Source of the DNA: an uncultured Bacilli bacterium
GTDB lineage: Bacteria; Bacillota_I; Bacilli_A; RF39; UBA660
DNA: 8,022 nt
Direction of reading: 5' to 3'
Assembly (NCBI GenBank): GCA_947624475.1
Contig: CANQKK010000035.1
Coordinates: 1 to 8,022 of the forward strand
This document shows positions 1 to 4,522 of this stretch, piece after piece. Each line of letters opens with the position of its first letter. The stretch's first letter is position 1. Under the pieces are notes generated by a model. It did not search any database and had not been told where the DNA came from. It worked only from the letters and a program-made list of their open reading frames with translations. The position numbers were made by a program, and so were the translations under genes.

Positions 1-5
1 TTCAT
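1..5 (-). CDS. First codons of a gene leaving the window
   Basis: Only an ATG (complement of positions 3-5) and two further bases are visible. The start is credible because AGAGGTGA (complement of 13-20) lies 7 nt upstream and a near-consensus promoter precedes it. Nothing can be said about the product. It begins a new transcription unit downstream of the cca block. Confidence 0.65.
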
Positions 6-12
6 GGAAGGG

Positions 13-73
13 TCACCTCTTTTCTATATTTTTCTTACATTCTTATTATAGCAGACTTCCTATAATTATGCAA
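13..73 (-). promoter_or_regulatory. Strong sigma-A promoter and RBS for the left-edge gene
   Basis: On the minus strand TTGCAT (68-73) is followed by exactly 17 nt and then TATAAT (45-50). TGC directly before the -10 makes it an extended -10 (TGnTATAAT). Transcription should start near 38, giving a leader of about 30 nt that ends in the ribosome binding site AGAGGTGA (13-20), 7 nt before the ATG at 5-3. The 17-nt spacing, near-consensus boxes and correctly placed RBS make this one of the most secure regulatory calls here. Confidence 0.88.
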
Positions 74-78
74 GAGGG

Positions 79-119
79 AAAAAAACACTTAAATTTAGAG
101 ACCTCTAGGCTCTAAATTT
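79..119 (-). terminator. Rho-independent terminator ending the thrS-cca block
   Basis: Arms AAATTTAGAG (91-100) and CTCTAAATTT (110-119) form a perfect 10-bp stem with a 9-nt loop. Reading on the minus strand, the stem is followed by AAGTG and seven U residues (complement of 79-85). The 5-nt gap before the U tract and the AU-rich stem are slightly atypical. It lies after the 64-residue gene and just before the next promoter, where a terminator is expected. The same stem is the first of three related hairpins. Confidence 0.7.
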
Positions 120-168
120 CTTTTTGAAGACCTAGAGGCTTCAAAAAACCTGGAGTGACTATAGGCAC
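91..168. repeat. Three successive hairpins with near-identical loops
   Basis: On the plus strand, stem AAATTTAGAG/CTCTAAATTT carries loop ACCTCTAGG (101-109). Stem TTTTTGAAG/CTTCAAAAA (121-129 and 139-147) carries loop ACCTAGAGG (130-138). A shorter stem GTG/CAC (155-157 and 166-168) carries loop ACTATAGG (158-165), with an outer CCT/AGG pairing around it. The first two loops are exact reverse complements over 8 nt (CCTCTAGG against CCTAGAGG), so kissing or exchange pairing is possible in RNA. Stem sequences differ completely while loop sequences agree, which resembles loop-directed selection more than a copied repeat. The function is unknown. Confidence 0.75.
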
Positions 169-207
169 GGAAGGATAATGAAAAAAGAAAAAGAATTTTA
201 CTTTTAA

Positions 208-402
208 TTATCTCTTTCTCTTTTTTATTGAAGCATGTGATCTTTCGACAAAGTCTTCTCTTTCTTTATGAAGAGAATCTTCTGTTTTAGTATTTAATTT
301 TTTATAGAATGTTGCTTTGATAGGTTCTCTCGTAAGAAAAAATGATACTTTTCGGTGAAGTGCTAATGAGATAAATCTTTGGTTTATAAAATCGTACTTC
401 AT
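208..402 (-). CDS. Small basic protein of unknown function (64 aa)
   Basis: I do not recognise a family. The product is lysine- and arginine-rich with no cysteine, no hydrophobic segment long enough for a membrane helix, and a very basic end (IKKRKR). It is judged real because a near-perfect Shine-Dalgarno, GGAAGGAGAT (413-422), sits 10 nt before its ATG. It also starts 23 nt after the cca stop and is followed by a terminator, so it is the last gene of the cca transcript. The charge would suit RNA or ribosome association; that is inference from composition only. It could be a lineage-specific protein. Confidence 0.65.
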   Translation of the reverse strand: MKYDFINQRFISLALHRKVSFFLTREPIKATFYKKLNTKTEDSLHKEREDFVERSHASIKKRKR

Positions 403-425
403 GTTATTTTAAATCTCCTTCCTGC

Positions 426-1523
426 TTATTTTTCTTTGTATTTTTCGATTATATATCCCTTAATATTCTCATTATTATTTTCTAATATTCCATTTAGAAT
501 ACTTTTTTCAATATCTTCCATGATATCTTTGATGTATTTTCCTGGTTCTCTACCAAGTACTTTGGCAATATCATCACCAGAAAAGTTAATATCTTTAGTC
601 GACTGTATCTTAAGGCTATGATACATGGTATTTAATTTATGTTTAGATAGTCCTTTGATATCACAGTAGACTGTACATAGATATAATCCATATTTGAATA
701 AAAGATAATCGTCTAATTCTTTATAACTTAATAATTCTCTTAATTCTTGCATCTGATCTTTTTCAACTTTAGTAAAAGGATAGAGATCATCTACTTCAAG
801 TTGACACCAGATACCTATTAAGTCAGTACATAAATTTATGTCATTTAATTTTTCTAATCCCAGTACATCAGTTAATTTTAACTCAATTAGTAGTTTCTTT
901 CCTTTCTCATTATTGGTAGATGAGAAAATACAGTCTAACTCTTCTTTCTTACGAGTCGATGATAGTCCTTTTAATAGATAGCCGTATTTGGATAAGAAAT
1001 GCTTAGTTTTAGGTTCTATTTCAAAATCTAAGAGCGTTGCAAATCTTATACATCTTAGTATTCGAAGGGAATCTTCTTTTATACGGTATCTGGGATTACC
1101 TACTGTCCGGAGAATCTTTTTTTCTAAGTCTTCACGAACACCTAGAATATCTACGATTTCTTTTTTTTCATTCATACATAAGGTATTTATAGTAAAATCT
1201 CTTCGTAGAAGATCTTTCTTAATATCTTTGATGTACTTTATCTTGACGGGTTTGCGATTATTTTCGTACTTTATTTCCTTGCGAAAAGTGGTAACATCGA
1301 ACTTATATCCTTTATAGATAATAACGACAGAACCATACTGCATATTGGAAACAATTACGTTATCAAATATTTCTAGTATTTCTTTAGGAGTGGCTGAAGA
1401 ACAAATATCGATATCATTTGTTTTGCGATTTAAAAGATAATCTCTGACATAACCACCAACGATGTATGCTTCATAACCAGATTGGCTAAATTTGTTTAAT
1501 ATTTCAAGTGCTTTATCTTCCAT
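426..1523 (-). CDS. cca: CCA-adding tRNA nucleotidyltransferase (class II)
   Basis: This cytoplasmic enzyme adds or repairs the 3'-terminal CCA of tRNAs from CTP and ATP without a nucleic-acid template. The N-terminal polymerase-beta-like head shows GGYVRD (residues 23-28) and the metal-binding NDID motif with D37 and D39. RRDFT (107-111) and the EDxxR base-selecting motif (E150, D151, R154) within a LRILRCIRFAT stretch follow. The rest is the helical neck, body and tail that grips tRNA. At 365 residues it is somewhat shorter than the roughly 400 of Bacillus Cca, mainly in the less conserved C-terminal part. GGAGGG (1527-1532) precedes the ATG with rather tight spacing. A private promoter lies upstream, and read-through from thrS is also likely. 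A CC-only adding or poly(A) variant cannot be excluded by eye, but the single-enzyme CCA role is most probable. Confidence 0.93.
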   Translation of the reverse strand: MEDKALEILNKFSQSGYEAYIVGGYVRDYLLNRKTNDIDICSSATPKEILEIFDNVIVSNMQYGSVVIIYKGYKFDVTTFRKEIKYENNRKPVKIKYIKDIKKDLLRRDFTINTLCMNEKKEIVDILGVREDLEKKILRTVGNPRYRIKEDSLRILRCIRFATLLDFEIEPKTKHFLSKYGYLLKGLSSTRKKEELDCIFSSTNNEKGKKLLIELKLTDVLGLEKLNDINLCTDLIGIWCQLEVDDLYPFTKVEKDQMQELRELLSYKELDDYLLFKYGLYLCTVYCDIKGLSKHKLNTMYHSLKIQSTKDINFSGDDIAKVLGREPGKYIKDIMEDIEKSILNGILENNNENIKGYIIEKYKEK

Positions 1524-1538
1524 AGTCCCTCCATTAAT

Positions 1539-1567
1539 ATTATAGTAAACGATATGATAAAATGCAA
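1539..1567 (-). promoter_or_regulatory. Sigma-A promoter of cca
   Basis: TTGCAT (1562-1567), a 17-nt spacer and TATAAT (1539-1544) lie in the 64-nt gap between thrS and cca. The predicted start point, about 1532, coincides with the first base of the GGAGGG ribosome binding site (1527-1532). The leader would therefore be only about 9 nt. I see no convincing terminator between thrS and this promoter, so cca probably receives both its own and T-box-controlled transcripts. Confidence 0.75.
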
Positions 1568-1587
1568 AATATCTAAATATTAATTTT

Positions 1588-3342
1588 TTATTTATATTCT
1601 TTTATTTGATTATTTATCATTTCAATAAATTTATCTGTCTCAATAGTAGTGGTACTTTCTTCTCCATACTTTCTATATGTGACAGTATTATTATCGCGCT
1701 CGTTATTTCCAAGAACGAGAGTATATGGTATTTTTCTCGTTTGAGCCTCTCTTATTTTGTAACCTAGTTTTTCTTCTCGCATATCGAGTTCAGTACGAAT
1801 ATCATTTTCTCGTAATTTATTAAGTATTTCATTGGCATAATCTAAGTGATAATCGTTGTTTACGGGGATAATATTTATCTGAACTGGGGATAACCAAAGT
1901 GGTAATGCTCCCTTGGTCTCTTCGAGATAGTAAGCGATAAATCGATCTATAGAGCCAAAGACCGCTCTATGTAGAACCACCGGTGTCTTCTTCGAGCCAT
2001 CTTTATCGACGTAAGTGAGATTAAATTTAGCAGGAAGACAGAAATCTAGTTGACAGGTAGATATCGTGATTTCATTTCCGACAGCGGGTTTTACTTGAAC
2101 ATCTAACTTTGGACCATAAAAGGCCGCTTCACCTATTTTTTCAACGTAGGAAATACCTAAATTATTTAATACTCTTCGAAGAGTATCTTCAGCCATATCC
2201 CACATCTTATCATCCTTATGGTATTTTACTTTATCTTCGGGGTCTCTTAGAGACAATTCAAAGTGGTAATTAGTGATATTTAGTTCTCTATAAGATTCTA
2301 GGATAAGATTTACGACGCTAGAGAATTCACTTTCAATTTGTTCTGGCGTTACAAAAAGATGAGCATCGTTCTGACAAAATGATCTTGTTCTTTCAATTCC
2401 TTTTAGGGCTCCTGATGCTTCAAAACGACAGTCTCTTGCAATTTCACCAATACGAATTGGAAGATCTCTATACGAATGAATGGAATTAGCATAAATCATC
2501 ATATGATGTGGACAGTTCATTGGTCTTAGGACAAACTCTTCACCTTCAACTTCCATCTTGGGAAACATATTTTCTTGGTAATGTTCCCAGTGGCCTGATG
2601 TCTTATATAGTTCAACATTTCCTAAAGGAGGAGTCAAAACGTGCTGATAGCCTAATTTTCGTTCTTTCATTTTGATATAGTTTTCTAACTGTTCCCAAAT
2701 AATATATCCATTTGGCAAATACATAGGAAGACCTTTACCTACTAGATCGTTCATGAAAAAGATATCTAGTTCTTTTCCTATTTTGCGATGGTCTCTATTT
2801 TTTTGATCTTCTAACTCTTTTAGATGATTATTTAAATCTTCTTCACTGCGAAAACAGATACCGTAAATTCTCTGGAGCATTTTGTTATTGGAATCAGCCT
2901 TCCAATAGGCACCGGATACTTTGAGTAGTTTGAAGTATTTTAATTCTTTGACGGTATCGACATGAGGTCCACGGCACAAATCAGTGAAGTCCCCTTGAGT
3001 ATAGCAACTTATTACTACTTCGTTTTCGTCCATACGGGATATTAAGTCTAATTTGTATTTGTCATCTTTAAACATCTCAAGGGCTTCTTCTTTGGTAAGT
3101 TCGTGTCTTACAATTCTCTTACCATCTTTAGATATTTTTTTCATTTCTTTTTCAATTTTGGGTAAATCTTCTTCTTTGATGACATCTTCTCCTAGATCGA
3201 TATCGTAATAGAATCCTTCTTCAATTACTGGACCAACCCAAAATTTGGCATGTGGGTATAAATGTTTGACAGCTTGCGCTAAAAGATGGGCACAAGAGTG
3301 ATTTAATTTACTTAAATCTTCATTTTCTTTAATGTTTAGCAT
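1588..3342 (-). CDS. thrS: Threonyl-tRNA synthetase lacking the TGS domain
   Basis: Charges tRNA-Thr with threonine in the cytoplasm (class II aminoacyl-tRNA synthetase). The protein starts directly at the editing domain, where all four editing-site residues are present: H15 and H19 (HSCAH) and C123 and H127 (CRGPH). The catalytic core (about 190-480) carries the zinc ligands C277 (RPMNCPHH), H328 (NDAH) and H458, the motif 2 region around R306, and the motif 3 arginine R467. The anticodon-binding domain follows from about residue 485. At 584 residues it is about 60 shorter than the usual 640, and the missing part is the N-terminal TGS domain. The short form recalls mollicute enzymes. The start is fixed by GGAGGT (3348-3353) and by a 7-nt overlap (ATGCTAA) with the preceding small gene. 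A threonine T-box lies upstream. Confidence 0.96.
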   Translation of the reverse strand: MLNIKENEDLSKLNHSCAHLLAQAVKHLYPHAKFWVGPVIEEGFYYDIDLGEDVIKEEDLPKIEKEMKKISKDGKRIVRHELTKEEALEMFKDDKYKLDLISRMDENEVVISCYTQGDFTDLCRGPHVDTVKELKYFKLLKVSGAYWKADSNNKMLQRIYGICFRSEEDLNNHLKELEDQKNRDHRKIGKELDIFFMNDLVGKGLPMYLPNGYIIWEQLENYIKMKERKLGYQHVLTPPLGNVELYKTSGHWEHYQENMFPKMEVEGEEFVLRPMNCPHHMMIYANSIHSYRDLPIRIGEIARDCRFEASGALKGIERTRSFCQNDAHLFVTPEQIESEFSSVVNLILESYRELNITNYHFELSLRDPEDKVKYHKDDKMWDMAEDTLRRVLNNLGISYVEKIGEAAFYGPKLDVQVKPAVGNEITISTCQLDFCLPAKFNLTYVDKDGSKKTPVVLHRAVFGSIDRFIAYYLEETKGALPLWLSPVQINIIPVNNDYHLDYANEILNKLRENDIRTELDMREEKLGYKIREAQTRKIPYTLVLGNNERDNNTVTYRKYGEESTTTIETDKFIEMINNQIKEYK

Positions 3343-3626
3343 TTTTTACCTCCATAAAATTTTCTTTTCCCCTGCTTTTTCTTCCGCGTTATATTTCTTT
3401 TTCGATTATACTCGCGGTTATCACTTCGACATTCTTCGATATATTTGGATGTCGCTACTCTACTTAGTAATATTGTATCGATATAAGACACAGCATCGGT
3501 TCCTGAAAATTCTTCTCTTAATTGTAATAACTGTTCAATACTCATGTTAGAGCAGTCAATACATTTTGTTTTGTAGCCCTCGCCACTCTCTTGAAGTATT
3601 TTTATTGTAATAATTTCATCGCTCAT
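3336..3626 (-). CDS. Unknown 96-aa cysteine-containing basic-tailed protein
   Basis: First gene after the threonine T-box and translationally coupled to thrS: its last codons contain the thrS ribosome binding site (GGA GGT, coding Gly-Gly) and its TGC TAA overlaps the thrS ATG. The start is the ATG at 3626, placed by AGGAGGTGA (3631-3639). A frame-extending GTG further upstream lies inside the T-box and has no binding site. The protein opens with a strand-like ITIKIL, has C22 and C25 as a CxxC, a leucine-rich helix (30-40), C66, and a strongly basic tail from about 71 (RKKKQGKRK) ending in cysteine. I recognise no family. The CxxC and tail could suit nucleic-acid or metal binding, but that is speculation. 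Confidence 0.75.
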   Translation of the reverse strand: MSDEIITIKILQESGEGYKTKCIDCSNMSIEQLLQLREEFSGTDAVSYIDTILLSRVATSKYIEECRSDNREYNRKRNITRKKKQGKRKFYGGKKC

Positions 3627-3646
3627 TTTTTCACCTCCTGACAAAT

Positions 3647-3703
3647 AAAAAGCCAAGCAAGGGAGTGCTTTTAACACGGTACCATCCCTTTATTTGGCTT
3701 TTT
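3647..3703 (-). terminator. T-box attenuator terminator
   Basis: AAAAAGCCAA (3694-3703) pairs with TTGGCTTTTT (3647-3656), a perfect 10-bp stem whose 3' side ends in U residues. The antiterminator helix (AAGGGA/TCCCTT) is nested inside this stem instead of competing with its 5' arm, which is unusual for T-boxes. A smaller alternative, AAGCA/TGCTT with loop CTCCCT, does compete with the antiterminator but is weak and sits two to three bases before the U tract. Confidence 0.6.
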
Positions 3704-3852
3704 TTGGATAACGGCTTGTAACCGGAAATAGTTTTCTATTTCACTCAAAGGTAGTAACTATAACCTTTTAATATCAGTTTACACCGACCACTGACTCTCT
3801 ATGATTAAAATGATTATAATCTTGTCCTTATCATGCGTTTTTAACTAATTAC
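3647..3852 (-). ncRNA. T-box riboswitch leader, threonine specifier (ACU)
   Basis: A tRNA-sensing 5' leader of the thrS operon. The diagnostic T-box sequence TGGTACCGTG (3675-3684) lies in a side bulge between the antiterminator arms AAGGGA and TCCCTT. Stem I runs from AAGG (3826-3829) to CCTT (3748-3751). Its specifier loop on the 3' side reads GTTACTA, giving codon ACU (3753-3755) followed by the usual purine. The overlapping ACC (3750-3752) is also threonine. AGAGAG in the upper stem I and a terminal loop rich in G match the family. Hairpins GAAATAG/CTATTTC (3725-3742) and CGG/CCG (3712-3724) follow. Uncharged tRNA-Thr should bind ACU through its anticodon and the bulge through its CCA end, allowing read-through into thrS. 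Confidence 0.93.
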
Positions 3853-3858
3853 ATCTAT

Positions 3859-3887
3859 ATTATATTATTGTTTTCTTAGGATGTCAA
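3859..3887 (-). promoter_or_regulatory. Consensus sigma-A promoter of the T-box/thrS operon
   Basis: TTGACA (3882-3887), exactly 17 nt, then TATAAT (3859-3864): both hexamers match the consensus perfectly. The start point is predicted near 3852, which gives a T-box leader of about 205 nt before the 96-residue gene. A strong constitutive promoter is what attenuation-type control requires. Confidence 0.92.
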
Positions 3888-3938
3888 CTACCAATTTTTG
3901 ATATTTGGAAGTTATTTTATTAAGAATCAAAATAATTT

Positions 3939-3976
3939 AAAATTAAAGAATGAATTGCCTGACAAACAATCCATTC
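3939..3976 (-). terminator. Terminator hairpin of the orphan transcript
   Basis: GAATGGATTG (3967-3976) pairs with CAATTCATTC (3948-3957), ten pairs including one G-U, around the loop TTTGTCAGG. The minus-strand continuation is TTTAATTTT, an adequate though interrupted U tract. It lies about 50 nt before the -35 box of the thrS promoter, so it would insulate thrS from transcription arriving from above. Confidence 0.65.
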
Positions 3977-4233
3977 CCAAGTTTTTTCGAATAACTATTA
4001 AATATTAATGTCAGTTAATATAAAATAGCTTCCCATCTTATGAGTTTCTCTCTCATACATATATGTATCTCTAATAGACAGATAAGAATTAAGGTCTCTA
4101 CCCTAATACCCGAACCATAATCTCCACTTATAATACCAACAATAAATTCTTTTGGAAATTTATCACGTATAACATAAAAAATCGTTATATGTGTTTTATT
4201 GATATTGTATGTTTTGATTATTTTCTATTAGAT
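3939..4233 (-). ncRNA. Candidate ~295-nt non-coding RNA (orphan transcription unit)
   Basis: A promoter at 4240-4268 and a hairpin terminator at 3939-3976 bracket a stretch without a usable gene. Foldable parts include CACATATAAC/GTTATACGTG (nine of ten pairs), ATAAATT/AATTTAT, the palindrome ATACATATATGTAT and TATGAG/CTCATA. It does not resemble 6S RNA, tmRNA, RNase P RNA or SRP RNA in any signature I know. One frame (4222-4015) stays open for about 69 codons but has no start codon until near its end. Another (4102-3998) gives 34 protein-like codons, 20 of them from an ATG at 4060 without a binding site. A regulatory RNA or the remains of a decayed gene are the two readings. Confidence 0.4.
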
Positions 4234-4239
4234 AATTAG

Positions 4240-4268
4240 AGTATACATGATTTTTTTTAATCTGTCAA
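4240..4268 (-). promoter_or_regulatory. Sigma-A promoter of the orphan transcript
   Basis: TTGACA (4263-4268), 17 nt, then TATACT (4240-4245): consensus -35, one mismatch in the -10, ideal spacing. The start point is predicted near 4233. An 11-bp tandem repeat overlaps the -35 and extends upstream, a position suited to a regulator. Confidence 0.72.
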
Positions 4269-4286
4269 CACTTTTTCAACATTTTT
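4265..4286. repeat. 11-bp tandem repeat at a promoter -35
   Basis: On the plus strand TCAACACTTTT (4265-4275) is followed directly by TCAACATTTTT (4276-4286), ten of eleven bases identical. The period equals about one helical turn, so both copies face the same side of the DNA. The first copy overlaps the -35 TTGACA of the orphan promoter. It may be an operator or only a slippage product in AT-rich DNA. Confidence 0.55.
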
Positions 4287-4332
4287 TTGACAAAAGACGA
4301 CAATTTTGGCAACTATTCAGACTATCAATATT

Positions 4333-4376
4333 AAAAAAAGGAAACTTCCCATAAATAAAGGGATTTATGATTTTCC
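4333..4376 (-). terminator. Second terminator-like hairpin downstream of whiA
   Basis: An outer stem GGAAA/TTTCC (4372-4376 and 4340-4344) and an inner stem TCCC/GGGA (4360-4363 and 4347-4350) are followed on the minus strand by seven U residues (4333-4339). Its 5' arm overlaps the dyad at 4367-4395, so the two structures exclude each other. It could back up the first whiA terminator. Confidence 0.45.
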
Positions 4377-4395
4377 TATATAGGAATAAAATCAT
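4367..4395. repeat. Strong dyad (palindrome TTCCTATATAGGAA with arms)
   Basis: A perfect 14-bp palindrome at 4373-4386 is flanked by complementary ATGATT (4367-4372) and AATCAT (4390-4395), with three unpaired bases (4387-4389) on one side. It could be a dimeric protein site, or an RNA hairpin that competes with the neighbouring terminator-like stem for the same GGAA bases. Confidence 0.6.
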
Positions 4396-4432
4396 TTTAA
4401 AAAAATTATAAATATGTATTTTTCTCTTAAAA

Positions 4433-4463
4433 TAAAGGAAAAATCAAAATTATATTAATTTTG
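4433..4463 (-). terminator. Terminator after whiA
   Basis: CAAAATT (4457-4463) pairs with AATTTTG (4445-4451) around a 5-nt loop, and the minus strand continues ATTTTTCCTTTATTTT. The stem is almost entirely A-U and therefore weak. It lies about 60 nt past the whiA stop codon, where termination is expected. Confidence 0.45.
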
Positions 4464-4522
4464 TGTTATCTAGATTCTGAATAGTTCCAATTTTTACCAC
4501 GGTATTTTTTATTTGACTATTT

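Larger units (their letters stand above)
4306..4490. repeat. Imperfect inverted repeat enclosing hairpins
   Basis: TTGGCAACTATTCAGA on the plus strand (4306-4321) recurs as TTGGAACTATTCAGA on the minus strand (4476-4490), identical except for one missing C. The ends enclose about 150 bp of AT-rich DNA containing a dyad and two terminator-like hairpins. The size and termini resemble a miniature inverted-repeat element. No clear target duplication is visible, and a long-range RNA stem is equally possible. Confidence 0.5.
3888..4522. other. 635-bp gene-free region rich in signals
   Basis: No frame here has both a start codon with a binding site and a protein-like length. What it holds, in minus-strand order, is a whiA terminator, a strong dyad, a second terminator-like hairpin, an imperfect inverted repeat spanning these, an 11-bp tandem repeat, a promoter, a probable untranslated transcript and its terminator. 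Each is listed separately. The base composition is even more AT-rich than that of the flanking genes. Confidence 0.8.

Noticed and set aside
91..168. CRISPR repeats or tandem duplication
   Set aside because: Only the loops agree; the stems differ and there are no regular spacers or cas genes.
178..204. Plus-strand nine-codon frame after GGAAGGATA
   Set aside because: Spacing to the ATG is too short, the peptide is low complexity, and everything around is transcribed the other way.
988..1317. Plus-strand open frame opposite cca
   Set aside because: It lies wholly within a clearly coding gene with conserved motifs and has no supporting binding site. The other plus-strand frames opposite whiA, the ytx genes and the 345-aa gene were rejected for the same reason.
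3336..3626. 96-aa protein as a split-off TGS domain
   Set aside because: The first strands could fit, but the middle and the basic tail show no TGS motif by eye. Kept only as a question in the findings.
3336..3677. 113-aa version of the small gene upstream of thrS
   Set aside because: Its GTG start lies inside the T-box sequence and no binding site precedes it. The ATG at 3626 has AGGAGGTGA at the right distance.
3939..4233. 6S, tmRNA, RNase P RNA, SRP RNA or a known riboswitch
   Set aside because: None of the signature sequences of these families that I know is present, and there is no downstream gene for a riboswitch to control.
4222..4306. Insertion sequence remnant with transposase
   Set aside because: No transposase motif could be recognised in any frame, and no target duplication flanks the inverted repeat.
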